A stretch of 64,000 nucleotides of DNA from assembly GCA_035610835.1 (NCBI GenBank), contig CM069449.1:43110768-43174767 (forward strand), read 5' to 3'. Origin of the DNA: Ophiura sarsii. Lineage: Eukaryota; Echinodermata; Ophiuroidea; Amphilepidida; Ophiuridae. The notes beneath the pieces were generated by a model. It ran no database searches and was not told the DNA's origin. It saw nothing but the letters and a program-made list of their open reading frames with translations. Every line of letters starts with the position of its first letter. Position 1 is the stretch's first letter. Position numbers and translations under genes: made by a program. This document shows positions 1 to 10,140 of the stretch, in pieces.

Positions 1-235
1 AAACTATAGTTTGATCAGTTCCAAATTGGCGAAGCCTCCTTACAGCAGCGAATATAGAAGGACGCGGGCGCCCGTAAAGGAAACACACGAACTGCGCATG
101 ATATGCGTGTCGCGTGCGTGCTTTCTAAATCGTGTGCGTATGACAATAATCTCGCGTGTACGCTTGGATTACCTTTGCGCGAGAAGAGATAAAAACCGAA
201 TATTTCACGCCAATTTGGAACTGATTAAACTATAG
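1..235. mobile_element. Short terminal-inverted-repeat element (MITE-like)
   Basis: The left arm at 4-31 (starts CTATAGTTTGATCAGTTCC) is matched in inverse by the right arm at 208-235, with one mismatch in 28 bases. The roughly 175-bp interior is rich in CGCG/GTGCG words and has no credible coding content. The small reading frame at 11-235 simply runs through both arms. The element abuts the next one at 235/236. It may extend beyond the left window edge, so the outer boundary is uncertain. Confidence 0.75.
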
Positions 236-757
236 CACTGAAAACCCGAATGATATGTTTTTCTGTGTTCAGAGCAAATTATGATATGATTTTTAATGAA
301 AGGAATGATATGTTATTTAACAATTCCTTTTAGAAAAGCATATCAGTGCTCAGAATGATATGCTTTTCTTTGCAGAGCAACTTTTGATATGTTTTGATGA
401 AGGAATGATTGTGTTATTTAATAATTCCTTTCAGAAAAGTATATCAATGCTCAGAATGTTATGCTTTTCTTTGCAGAGCATCTCATGATATGTTTTAATG
501 AAATGAATGATATGTTATTTAACAATTCTTTTCAGAAAAGTATATCCGTGCTCAGAATGATACGCTTTCTTTACAGAACAACGTATGATATGCTTTAATG
601 AATGGAATGGTATGTTATTCGGCAATTCCAATTACAAAAAAATATTGAGTCAAGATGTGTTTCCTGGAAGGAATCATCCAGAAACATATCAATCCTTTCA
701 TTAAAACATATCATTAGTTGCTTTGAACAGAAAAACATATCATTCGGGTTTTCAGTG
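236..757. mobile_element. CACTG-ended element with internal inverted-motif array
   Basis: The ends CACTGAAAACCCG (236-248) and CGGGTTTTCAGTG (745-757) are perfect inverse copies, and the similarity continues inward for about 50 bp. Both flanks read TAG, consistent with a 3-bp target duplication. The interior carries about four units of roughly 117 bp, each pairing AATGATATGCTTTTCT with its inverse AGAAAAGTATATCA (positions about 250-640). There is no transposase. CACTG ends, a 2-4 bp duplication and subterminal motif arrays fit the CACTA/Chapaev (CMC) group of DNA transposons. That assignment is inference. Confidence 0.7.
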
Positions 758-1092
758 TAGATAGATGCAATATTGCCTGCAGTTAATCACGATCGGGAGT
801 GATCAGGAGGCCAAGATTTATTTCAGACTGAAACGATATACTAACTGTGTACATTTCGGTATTAACACCTCTTGCTTTCGTGATGAATTGTCTATTGTAA
901 ATAATTTTAAACCAGAGGGCGTGCTAAATGGGTGTTTTCCAAGCAGTTGCTATAGCTAAGTTCCTTTACGCCAGATATCAGACAGTTGTCAAAAGGTAAT
1001 GACCCTCGTCGCGATTTATTGTGGCGTACCTATCTGTCAAGCTAGAGAGCAAAATGACCCTTGAAATGAGTGACAAATGGTGATTTATAACT
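758..1092. other. Intergenic; nothing recognised
   Basis: This stretch lies between the left-end elements and the stop codon of the receptor gene. It would hold the 3' UTR of that minus-strand gene. A 64-codon frame at 765-959 has no recognisable features, and I see no clear polyadenylation signal. Confidence 0.4.
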
Positions 1093-4000
1093 TCATCGTG
1101 TTCTTAAAGTTATCCCATCGACAGCACGCGTTTGATCGGTATTCATCTTCTCTATGAACCCATATATTGCCGAGGCTAACGAATATAGAAGTGGGTTGAT
1201 CGTGGAATTAATGGGCAGCACAAACGTTACAATCCAGGCATAGACATGAGGTGTGACTGTAACCCTCCCACTCTGAACAAATATTGAAAGTATAATGATA
1301 GGCAGCCAGCACATCATATCTGTTATAATTATCACGCCCATTTTGATAGCCATTCGGAGTTCTTTCTTCTGACTTGGATTTCGCCCGGCATTGTTGGCTG
1401 CTTGTCGCACTGTGATGAATATCCCGATATAGGCGAATGCAATTGTCAACATACATATGAAATTGACAATGGAAAACATCGCAATACCAAAATACATGCC
1501 TGGTTTAGTGTCAACTACAATATCTAAAGTATTGTTTAATATGATAGGCTCGAAATTACTATCCAAAATTCCCAGATCATATTGCCAATATGTAGTCCTT
1601 ACGATATTACTTCTTGAAAGTGGGAGACCAGTACACACCTCGGATACGTCGTATAAATCAGGGTAAGCTTCAGACAAAATGGTTGAAACGATACTCAGTA
1701 TTACTGAGACTAACCAGAGTACAGCTATGGCTACCTTGGCTGACGTTGAGCCTAATCTCTTACTACTAAAAGTATATCGAATACCCATAAATCTGTCTAT
1801 GCTTAAAAGAGTGACGAGGAATACCGAAGCCATGCTTGACAGTATGGATAGAGTTCCGGCTACCTTACATACAATGCTTGATCTCCATGCTTCAGAGGGG
1901 AAATATCCAAGGTTTGAATAATAGATATCTGCTGAGACTATCACTAGCATATAAATACCCATTAAAAGATCAGAGATTGACAGATTTGAGATCAACAAAA
2001 GCTGAACCTTGTTAATATTATCACTGTGTGTGTAACGATAATACAGCGTGCAAGCGTTACTGATAACAGTAAAAATTCCCAGTATCCACATAGTAATTCT
2101 TTGAATTGGATTTGAAAGCAATCTGCCACAAGTCAAAAATTGTGAAGCTGGTATTGGGGCTGTGCATGTTGCTGATTTTAAAAAGCAACAAGTAGCAGCA
2201 TTTTCAACCAATATCTTTGTTGAATTGGGGACATCTTTAAATGACTCATAGTTTACCCCGTGTAACTTGTTGAGTCTCAAATCTACAAACTCAAGTTGGG
2301 TCATTGAATTATTCACAAAATGCAACCTCAGATCAAATTGATTCAACTTGTTATCAGATATATCAAGATATTTCAAACTGAAAACGTTTTGAAATAGATT
2401 TCGCGGGAAGCTCGACAACTTATTTTTAGAAAGTGAAATGCTTTTTAGTTGATGGTACTGTACTGACGTAGGCAATTCAAATATTTGCAGATTATTTTTA
2501 CTAAAGTCAATGACTTCAAGATTATTTAGTGACTGTAGTACCTGTGAATATATAGCATTAATGTGATTGTTGGAAAAATAAAATAGATGCAGGTTAGTAA
2601 GTGTTTCGAACTGACGCGCGTGTATTTCCGCAATATTATTGTAGGACAGATGTAACGTGTATAGGCTGGTAAGTCCTACGAACAACTGCAGTGGTAGGTC
2701 CACAATATCATTGTAGGACAGATATAAGATGTGTAGGCTGGTAAGTCCTACGAACAACTGCGGTGGTAGGTCCACAATATCATTGTAGGACAGATATATC
2801 TGTTTTATGCTGGTTAGTCCTGCAAACAACTGCGGGGGTAGGTCCACAATATCATTGTAGGAAAGATTTAACTGGGATAGGCTGGTTAGTCCTGCGAACA
2901 ACTGCGGGGGTAGGTCCACAATATCATTGTTGGATAGGTCTAATATATACAGATTGGTGAGATTTTTAAATTGATGCGGGTGTACTTGCACAATATTAAT
3001 GTTGGATAGAAATAACCCCCAAATGTTAACAAGCCCATCAAAAGCCTGTTGGTGTACCTCCTGAATATTATTATTATACAGCTCTAGCGTCTTCAGGTTA
3101 GGAAGACCTACAAACTGCTGTGGGTATAGCTCTACAATATTATTGTCGGATAGATATAACCCCCAACAGTTAACAAGCCCATCAAAAGCCTGTTGGTGTA
3201 CCTCCTGAATATTATTATTAGACAGCTTTAGCTTCTCCAAGTTGGGAAGACCTTCAAACTGCTGTGGGTATAGCTTTACCATAGTATTGTTAGATAGATC
3301 TAAATCCGAACAGCTAACAAGCCCATCAAAAGCCGGTTGGTGTACCTCCTGAATATTATTGTTAGACAGCTCTAACCACAACAGGTTGGGAAGACCTTGA
3401 AACTGCTGCGGGTATAGCTTTACAACATTATTGTTGGATAGATCTAAATCCCAACAGTTAACAAGCCCATCAAAAGCCTGTTGGTGTACCTCCTGAATAT
3501 TATTGTTAGACAGCTCTAGCGACCACAGGTCAGGAAGACCTTCAAACTGCTGTGGGTATAGCTTTATAATATTATTGTTGGATAGATGTAACACCCAACA
3601 GTTAACAAGCCCATCAAAGGCCTGTTGGTGTACCTCCTGCATATTATTATTAGACAGCTCTAGCGTCCTCAGGTTGGGAAGACCTTCAAACTGCTGTGGG
3701 TATAGCTTTACAATATAATTGTTTGACAGACCTAAATGATTTAGCCTGGTAAATCCTTTGAACAACAATGGTTCTAGCTCTACAATATTATTATTGGATA
3801 GATCTAACGACCACAGGTTGGTTACCCCTTGGAACAATTTCGGGTGTACCTCCACGATATTATTATTAGACAGATATAAATATTCCAGGTTGGTAAGCCT
3901 TTGTAATATTTGTAGGTCTTCCTCCGTAATGTTATTGCCAGACAGATCTAAATCACTTAGATTTGTAAGCATTTCAAACAATTGAGGTTGCAGCTCAATA

Positions 4001-4674
4001 TTGCTATTCTTGGATAGATCCAACGCTTTCAGATTTTTAAGCCCCTGAAATTGATTCGGGTGAAGCTCCGCAATATTATTGCTGGACAGATATAACCACT
4101 TCAAGTTGGTTAGCCCTTCAAAGGAGAGCGGATGTAGGCCTACCTCAGTGATATCATTGTTGGACAGATCTAACCATTCCAGGATGGTAATGGCTTCAAA
4201 TTGCTGAGAATGAAGCTCCACAATATTATTGATGGATAAATCGAGCCAGGACAAGTTATTTGCTAATTCAGAGCTTGTGTTTTTAAGACCTGAAGACTGC
4301 GAGAGTCTAAATGCGTATGGATCTATTCCACTTAGGCCGGTGCTACTCCATGATAACTTAACATCGGAGCTCGGATACAACACTTGCAATACCGATGATA
4401 TTCCATTAAAACAGCTAATTGTTACATCCTGATTGCCTAATATACATGTGCACATATTTGGGCATTGGAATCTTGTAGCCATTAAAATTACTTCGTCGTA
4501 AATAGGGTAACCTACATATTGGTCACATCCAACCGTGCAATTGATTGGTTTGTCATAAATAGCATAAACAACGGGAAACCCGAAGATTGATAGTATTCTA
4601 AATAGAAATACTGTATATAAAGGATACATTATATTTCTTTGCATAAATTCACCTATGAGTACTAGTATACACAA
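1093..4674 (-). CDS. Leucine-rich-repeat G-protein-coupled receptor (relaxin-receptor/GRL101-like LGR)
   Basis: This is an uninterrupted 1193-codon frame without introns. A hydrophobic leader follows Met11 or Met16 (MYPLYTVFLFRILSIFGF), so the true start is probably one of these rather than codon 1. A Cys-rich cap (CPNMCTC, about residues 67-90) precedes about 28 LRRs (about 138-815) of the form L.LSNNNI..L.PQ.F.GL.NL. A Cys-rich hinge (ATCCFLKSATC, about 820-850) leads into seven helices (about 858-1170). Family marks are SNLSISDLLMGIYM in TM2, a paired Cys after TM2 and in the second extracellular loop, SIDRF at the end of TM3 (D-R-F instead of DRY), TDMMCWLPI in TM6 and NPLLY in TM7. The TM2-TM3 stretch and TD..CW.PI are typical of LGR type C (relaxin receptor) and the snail receptor GRL101. 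No LDL-receptor class A module is present, so relaxin binding cannot be assumed. The expected location is the plasma membrane, with the LRRs outside. The ligand is unknown. The LRR block shows recent internal duplication. The single-exon structure could reflect retroposition or a lineage-specific intronless family. Confidence 0.9.
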   Translation of the reverse strand: MCILVLIGEFMQRNIMYPLYTVFLFRILSIFGFPVVYAIYDKPINCTVGCDQYVGYPIYDEVILMATRFQCPNMCTCILGNQDVTISCFNGISSVLQVLYPSSDVKLSWSSTGLSGIDPYAFRLSQSSGLKNTSSELANNLSWLDLSINNIVELHSQQFEAITILEWLDLSNNDITEVGLHPLSFEGLTNLKWLYLSSNNIAELHPNQFQGLKNLKALDLSKNSNIELQPQLFEMLTNLSDLDLSGNNITEEDLQILQRLTNLEYLYLSNNNIVEVHPKLFQGVTNLWSLDLSNNNIVELEPLLFKGFTRLNHLGLSNNYIVKLYPQQFEGLPNLRTLELSNNNMQEVHQQAFDGLVNCWVLHLSNNNIIKLYPQQFEGLPDLWSLELSNNNIQEVHQQAFDGLVNCWDLDLSNNNVVKLYPQQFQGLPNLLWLELSNNNIQEVHQPAFDGLVSCSDLDLSNNTMVKLYPQQFEGLPNLEKLKLSNNNIQEVHQQAFDGLVNCWGLYLSDNNIVELYPQQFVGLPNLKTLELYNNNIQEVHQQAFDGLVNIWGLFLSNINIVQVHPHQFKNLTNLYILDLSNNDIVDLPPQLFAGLTSLSQLNLSYNDIVDLPPQLFAGLTSIKQIYLSYNDIVDLPPQLFVGLTSLHILYLSYNDIVDLPLQLFVGLTSLYTLHLSYNNIAEIHARQFETLTNLHLFYFSNNHINAIYSQVLQSLNNLEVIDFSKNNLQIFELPTSVQYHQLKSISLSKNKLSSFPRNLFQNVFSLKYLDISDNKLNQFDLRLHFVNNSMTQLEFVDLRLNKLHGVNYESFKDVPNSTKILVENAATCCFLKSATCTAPIPASQFLTCGRLLSNPIQRITMWILGIFTVISNACTLYYRYTHSDNINKVQLLLISNLSISDLLMGIYMLVIVSADIYYSNLGYFPSEAWRSSIVCKVAGTLSILSSMASVFLVTLLSIDRFMGIRYTFSSKRLGSTSAKVAIAVLWLVSVILSIVSTILSEAYPDLYDVSEVCTGLPLSRSNIVRTTYWQYDLGILDSNFEPIILNNTLDIVVDTKPGMYFGIAMFSIVNFICMLTIAFAYIGIFITVRQAANNAGRNPSQKKELRMAIKMGVIIITDMMCWLPIIILSIFVQSGRVTVTPHVYAWIVTFVLPINSTINPLLYSLASAIYGFIEKMNTDQTRAVDGITLRTR
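2630..2950 (-). repeat. 72-bp (one-LRR) tandem repeat inside the receptor gene
   Basis: Four to five single-LRR units of 72 bp are marked by TAGGTCCACAATATCATTGT near 2696, 2768, 2840 and 2912. They encode repeats of LSYNDIVDLPPQLFAGLTS. This is a second, independent expansion next to the 144-bp block. Confidence 0.9.
3031..3745 (-). repeat. 144-bp (two-LRR) tandem repeat inside the receptor gene
   Basis: Five consecutive copies of a two-LRR module (48 residues) recur every 144 bp, marked by GGTGTACCTCCTGAATATTA near 3050, 3194, 3338, 3482 and 3626. Each module pairs an LRR ending EVHQQAFDGLVN with one ending LYPQQFEGLPNL. The DNA identity between units is high, which points to recent unequal crossing-over. 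Confidence 0.9.
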
Positions 4675-5104
4675 TAAAATGTAGCTGTTTCGTAGCTAGT
4701 TATATAAAAAAAAATATTTTCACACCAGATTCTCGTAACCAGTCTGACAATCCCGATTTGAAATGGTTTATATGATTGATCAAATCAATAGAATCTGCTA
4801 TGTGCACTATGATAAAAGTCTTAATAATTTCTTGCGCATACCGTAATATCCATCTAATTGTAAGCTGACAACCGATTGGTCGACTTCTTTAATCGCCGGA
4901 TTCGTCTGATCCTTTAAAAGTCTTCTCAGGAAATAGGTGCCTGAAGAAAGCAAAAGAAAGCAAAAGGAAGACACATGATTATCTCATTATGCTAATTACA
5001 TATGTCGTGAATTTCTCCATAATTTTTTCAATTTTCACTTTCATGTTTACCTTTTGCGTTCTACTTCGCACGCGCGCTGATGTTGATGTGTGAATAATCT
5101 GATA
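4675..5104. other. 5' flank of the receptor gene
   Basis: This region lies upstream of the minus-strand receptor and should contain its promoter. An AT-rich TATATA stretch at 4700-4706 lies about 50 bp upstream of the likely start codons and could be a TATA-like element, but AT-rich DNA makes this weak. No other signal is evident. Confidence 0.3.
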
Positions 5105-5182
5105 ATGGCACGACCACGTATTGTGCATTTGCGCAAGTGCATTGATTTTTTTCGAGAAACAAAACATACGCATGTATAGACC
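5105..5182. repeat. Inverted fragment of the adjacent tandem unit
   Basis: The stretch containing TTTGCGCAAGTGCATTGATT and the following TTTCGAGAAACAAAACATACG is the inverse of a segment inside each 745-bp unit (5528-5583 in the first). It shows that the sequence existed in both orientations before or during the amplification to its right. Confidence 0.7.
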
Positions 5183-5235
5183 TATTCATGCACTCTTAAT
5201 GGTGTCGAACCAATCAGAAAGCAAGAAACTAAAAT

Positions 5236-7473
5236 ACGCGTAGTGCATTGAAAGTGTCTAATACACTCCGCGTGTGCGACGTTCAATTCGCGCACCGCGC
5301 TGTTTGTTTTGACTCGTTGTTCAGGAATCGCGGGTTCCGCCGATTTTCACTGCGGGTGTTAGCAAACTTGTTACATGTATATCAGTACTTCAGCTTTTTA
5401 ATGTCTCCCACCTTTTAATATTTGTAGTTCTACTGTATTTGCCCTATCACCATTGCAGTTATGCTTAAATTGTGATTTGTGAATTTTGATTTGTATAGTG
5501 TCGTGTATGAATTAGGTCAACATAAATTCGAATGTTTTGTTCTCGAAAAATTAGAAAAATCAATGCACTTGCGCAAATGTCAATGCTCACAATAGCACTC
5601 CCCCTGCGGGGTCGCCAAAAGGGGTTAAATTGAGAACATTCATATATTTCAGCTAAAATATAAGATAAAGGCACATATAAAATGACTAGATATATGTTAT
5701 TGACCATTGTTAATTAATTCCCAGTATTCTTAAGTTGCTAAAGTACATAAAATTCAAGATAGCAGACAAAAGTGCCTGCAAAAGTGCCTGCAAAAGTGGT
5801 CAAATTGAGAAAATGTACATGTATCAGCTAAAATATGAGACAAAAGCATATATTAGAATGACTAAATATATGCTATTGACCATTGCAAAGTCATTCCCTT
5901 CATTTTTACGCTGCTAATGTACATCAAATTCAAGATGGCAAACAAAATGGCCGCCAAAAGTGACTGCAAAACTTTTTAATACGCGTAGTGCATTGAAAGT
6001 GTCTAATACACTCCGCGTGTGCGACGTTCAATTCGCGCACCGCGCTGTTTGTTTTGACTCGTTGTTCAGGAATCGCGGGTTCCGCCGATTTTCACTGCGG
6101 GTGTTAGCAAACTTGTTACATGTATATCAGTACTTCAGCTTTTTAATGTCTCCCACCTTTTAATATTTGTAGTTCTACTGTATTTGCCCTATCACCATTG
6201 CAGTTATGCTTAAATTGTGATTTGTGAATTTTGATTTGTATAGTGTCGTGTATGAATTAGGTCAACATAAATTCGAATGTTTTGTTCTCGAAAAATTAGA
6301 AAAATCAATGCACTTGCGCAAATGTCAATGCTCACAATAGCACTCCCCCTGCGGGGTCGCCAAAAGGGGTTAAATTGAGAACATTCATATATGTCAGCTA
6401 AAATATAAGATAAAGGCACATATAAAATGACTAGATATATGTTATTGACCATTGTTAATTAATTCCCAGTATTCTTAAGTTGCTAAAGTACATAAAATTC
6501 AAGATAGCAGACAAAAGTGCCTGCAAAAGTGCCTGCAAAAGTGGTCAAATTGAGAAAATGTACATGTATCAGCTAAAATATGAGACAAAAGCATATATTA
6601 GAATGACTAAATATATGCTATTGACCATTGCAAAGTCATTCCCTTCATTTTTACGCTGCTAATGTACATCAAATTCAAGATGGCAGACAAAATGGCCGCC
6701 AAAAGTGACTGCAAAACTTTTTAATACGCGTAGTGCATTGAAAGTGTCTAATACACTCCGCGTGTGCGACGTTCAATTCGCGCACCGCGCTGTTTGTTTT
6801 GACTCGTTGTTCAGGAATCGCGGGTTCCGCCGATTTTCACTGCGGGTGTTAGCAAACTTGTTACATGTATATCAGTACTTCAGCTTTTTAATGTCTCCCA
6901 CCTTTTAATATTTGTAGTTCTACTGTATTTGCCCTATCACCATTGCAGTTATGCTTAAATTGTGATTTGTGAATTTTGATTTGTATAGTGTCGTGTATGA
7001 ATTAGGTCAACATAAATTCGAATGTTTTGTTCTCGAAAAATTAGAAAAATCAATGCACTTGCGCAAATGTCAATGCTCACAATAGCACTCCCCCTGCGGG
7101 GTCGCCAAAAGGGGTTAAATTGAGAACATTCATATATGTCAGCTAAAATATAAGATAAAGGCACATATAAAATGACTAGATATATGTTATTGACCATTGT
7201 TAATTAATTCCCAGTATTCTTAAGTTGCTAAAGTACATAAAATTCAAGATAGCAGACAAAAGTGCCTGCAAAAGTGCCTGCAAAAGTGGTCAAATTGAGA
7301 AAATGTACATGTATCAGCTAAAATATGAGACAAAAGCATATATTAGAATGACTAAATATATGCTATTGAACATTGCGAAGTCATTCCCTTCATTTTTACG
7401 CTGCTAATGTACATCAAATTCATCAAGATGGCAGACAAAATGGCCGCCAAAAGTGACTGCAAAACTTTTTAAT
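5236..7473. repeat. 745-bp tandem repeat, three near-identical copies
   Basis: The word ACGCGTAGTGCATTGAAAGT occurs at 5236, 5981 and 6726, exactly 745 bp apart, and whole units differ by only a handful of bases. Examples are catatatTtcag against catatatGtcag, and a 3-bp insertion (ATC) near 7424 in the last copy. Each unit contains an older duplication of about 180 bp (TCAGCTAAAATAT.AGA... repeated with divergence) and the word AAAATGGCCGCCAAAAGTGA at its end. Small frames recur in each copy but are not coding-like. The last copy ends exactly where the next inverted-repeat element begins (7473). Confidence 0.95.
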
Positions 7474-7818
7474 GATACCTCATTCATAAAGATCGAATTG
7501 ATACTTGTGAAGTTATATGATGATGATTTCAATAACCACAAGTAACGACAACAAGGTTGCTCTAGAATTGGTTTCCTATGGGATATCATTGATTTGCATC
7601 ACATTATGTATTGTTCACTGTGTGCTATCTCAACCAGTCAGGTATTGAGGATGAATGGGTAACAGGCATCGACAGGGAGTCGGTACACACATTTCAAATG
7701 CGTAATCACACACTGAGCAAGGATATCCCATTGAAACCCAATTGTTTTGGTAGCTGTGGTCGATTAAACAATCATAACATCAACAATATCCGCTCGATTT
7801 TTTATGAATGAGGTATCA
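7473..7818. mobile_element. 346-bp TIR element (MITE-like)
   Basis: TGATACCTCATTCATAAA at 7473-7490 is the exact inverse of TTTATGAATGAGGTATCA at 7801-7818, and the next bases remain similar (GATCGAAT against CGCTCGAT). The interior has no transposase. The 66-codon frame at 7611-7811 runs into the right arm and is not credible as a gene. Confidence 0.8.
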
Positions 7819-7927
7819 AACTACGGAGAAGAAATTTGCTCATGAAATGTATAGCCCGTATTCATAAAAATAAGATTGGCTTACTCATAAGCAAAATCTA
7901 GAAATGTTAAGCAAAAGTAATTACTAA

Positions 7928-8222
7928 CCCCGGGGGGGGGTACTCGGATTTGGTTTGGTCGGGGGTGTGCCGCTGGAGATTCAAAACCCCTACCCATTTC
8001 TAAGGGTGATTTTGGAAAAATCGGTACCCATTTTTAGGGGTTTTGCTTCATTTTAGACCAAATTTTCGCGAAAATAGACCTAATTTTGGCAAATTTTCGC
8101 GAAAATAGACAAACAGGACCCATGTCTAAGGATTTTTCAGTTGAAAAGCCTACCCATGGCTAAGGATGTCTCATGAAAAAACGTCCCACTGGAGCGGCAC
8201 GTCCCCGTATGCCTTACATACA
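7928..8222. mobile_element. G-tract-ended repeat, right end missing
   Basis: It begins CCCCGGGGGGGGGTACTCGG and continues with TTTGGTTTGGTCGGGGGTGT, GCCGCTGGAGATTCAAAACC and two blocks of CCCATGTCTAAGGATTTTT type. A second copy at 42711-43047 shares the whole body and also has the inverse C-tract end (GTGAGTACCCCC...), which is absent here. The copy is therefore truncated or decayed on the right. Confidence 0.75.
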
Positions 8223-8509
8223 TAGCAATTGCTAGACAGATTAGTTAATTCATGATAGGTTATTCATAAAAACTCATGAGAATGAGCATTTACTTGTGTT
8301 TTACAAGCACCTCCATTTGAAGCTTGTCCTTTTGCCAACACAGTCATATCACTTTTGCTGCCATGTCTCTACCTGTGAGAGGACAACCTAAAGGTGTATA
8401 ATGACAGGTAGGTTTGACATAATTATCCCTGGGTTTGACCATACTAAAGTCAATCCTACCACATTATTTATGGTACAGTGTAAAAGGTAGCGGTACACTG
8501 AAAAATAAT

Positions 8510-8930
8510 TTGGTGTCATTTTGACACTAAAACAAGCGTCAAAAAATGGGTCCTCAGTTGGCCACCTAAAGGTGTCAATTTGACACCTTATGGGTGTAAA
8601 ATATGACACCTTAGGGTGTCATATTCATTTTGACACCTTTGGGTGGTTACCTGAGGACCCATTTTCGAAAATGCCATTACACCCCAAATGGGGTGTAATA
8701 TTGACTCTCTTTAAGTGTCATATTGAGTTTGACACCCTAAAGGTGTCAAATTGACACCATTATGGGTGTCAAATTGACACCTTTATGGGTGTCAAATTGA
8801 CACCTTTGGGTGTCATATTCATTTTGACACCTTTGGGTGGTTACCTGAGGACCCATTTTCGAAAAATGTCATTACACCCCAAACGGGGTGTAATATTGAC
8901 TCTCTTAAGAGTCATATTGAGATAGCACAT
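8510..8930. repeat. Array of GGTGTCAAATTGACACC palindromes
   Basis: Head-to-head TGACACC/GGTGTCA words recur at short intervals, alternating with a longer duplicated block (ACCTGAGGACCCATTTTCGA, twice, at about 8648 and 8844). This is the left subterminal zone of the 5-kb element. Confidence 0.85.
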
Positions 8931-8938
8931 GTTTACTT

Positions 8939-9386
8939 TAGGAGCCGTTTTCTCGTCGCCATTTTGTTTGCATGTTACGAGCCGGTAAGACTGGTAAGTA
9001 CCGATCTGCTACATTTTTGATAATAATTATGATACAAATAGCGTAATGTAAGACGTCCGTATGAAAAAGATGACCACTGAGCCAGATAAATCGGGCTACA
9101 TGTATGTAATGTTGCACATATCATCGTATGCATGCATGACGAACACACACATAGTACTAGTAGGTCCATGCACTGACACAGTCCAACAAAATGCTAGTCT
9201 CTGACTATGAAATTGTAATTCATTTCATCAGTTAGTTGGCGCAATATTAAACAACATGAACAAGGCTTACATTACGCTAATTGTATCATAATTATTATCA
9301 AAAATGTCTGGGAATGGAGCAGATCGGTACTTACCAGTCTTACCGGCTCGTAACATGCAAACAAAATGGCGACGAGAAAACGCATG
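8939..9386. repeat. Inverted repeat with about 113-bp arms
   Basis: The left arm (8939-9052), which includes GCATGTTACGAGCCGGTAAG and GTAAGTACCGATCTGC, is repeated in inverse at 9268-9386. The spacer is about 215 bp. It is nested in the left end of the 5-kb element and could form a large hairpin. Confidence 0.85.
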
Positions 9387-9410
9387 CGTTGATATGTTGA
9401 TAGACGCCCA

Positions 9411-9600
9411 AATTGAATTACACCAATTGGTGTCAGAATTACACCAATTTGGTGTCAGAATTACACCAATTGGTGTCAGAATTACACCCGTTGGTGTCAG
9501 AATTACACCAATTGGTGTCAGAATTACACCAATTGGTGTCAAAATGACACCAATTGGTGTCAAAATGACACCAATTGGTGTCATGCTGCTTCGACACCTC
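9411..9600. repeat. About 24-bp tandem array of ACACCAATTGGTGT
   Basis: About seven units join the perfect palindrome ACACCAATTGGTGT through CAGAATT or CAAAATG linkers. Both strands stay open as reading frames (105 and 99 codons repeating TPIGVIL or GVRITPI), but this is a by-product of the repeat, not a gene. Confidence 0.9.
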
Positions 9601-9970
9601 TAAAAACCGTGAGCTTTCCCGCCAACTATTGACGCCCTTGGAGTTATTTCAATTAATCTGACACCAGTTTTGGTGATCACTGAAAGGTGTCCGTCGGACA
9701 CTTAAGGGGGCTGTCAAGTGTCAGAAATAGCTTCCGTAAAACTGCCGTAACTACGTAATTATTCATATATTCCATATACAAGTATACATTTTTTTGAAGG
9801 AAAGGGTTCAATAAATCTAACCATGAACATAAAATTGCTCTAAAAAGAACCATTTTGGAGAAAATCATAAAAAACGAGAATTTTGACCAGTCTTCAATTC
9901 GGACAAGGTAACCAAAAAAATATTTTCTGAAAATCTGTCCTTTTACGATTTTTATAATCTTAAGAAAATT

Positions 9971-10140
9971 ACCCGGGTTCCATTTTTTGTTTTTTTTGAT
10001 ATCTGAGATATTTTTTTATTTATTGACCAAATAAGGCAACAAAATGGGATTTTTAAATACAACAAACGTGAATTTCCACAAAATGATCCGAAAAATCGGG
10101 AAATAGGCCTAAAACAAAAAACAAAAAAAATGGAACCTGG
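9971..10140. repeat. Inverted repeat within the 5-kb element
   Basis: CCGGGTTCCATTTTTTGTTT at 9971 is answered by the inverse AAAACAAAAAAAATGGAACC ending near 10138. The arms are about 27 bp around a 115-bp AT-rich loop. Confidence 0.75.

Noticed and set aside
1457..4432. Plus-strand frames within 1457-4432
   Set aside because: They are shadows of the LRR receptor on the other strand, kept open by its repeated codons.
5465..7407. Repeated 80-, 60- and 67-codon frames
   Set aside because: They are three copies of the same non-coding 745-bp unit. They use opposite strands, lack motifs and appear because the unit itself is repeated.
9267..9603. Overlapping 105- and 99-codon frames on opposite strands
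   Set aside because: Both translate a 24-bp palindromic array (TPIGVIL / GVRITPI). The open frames follow from a repeat unit with a length divisible by three, not from coding selection.
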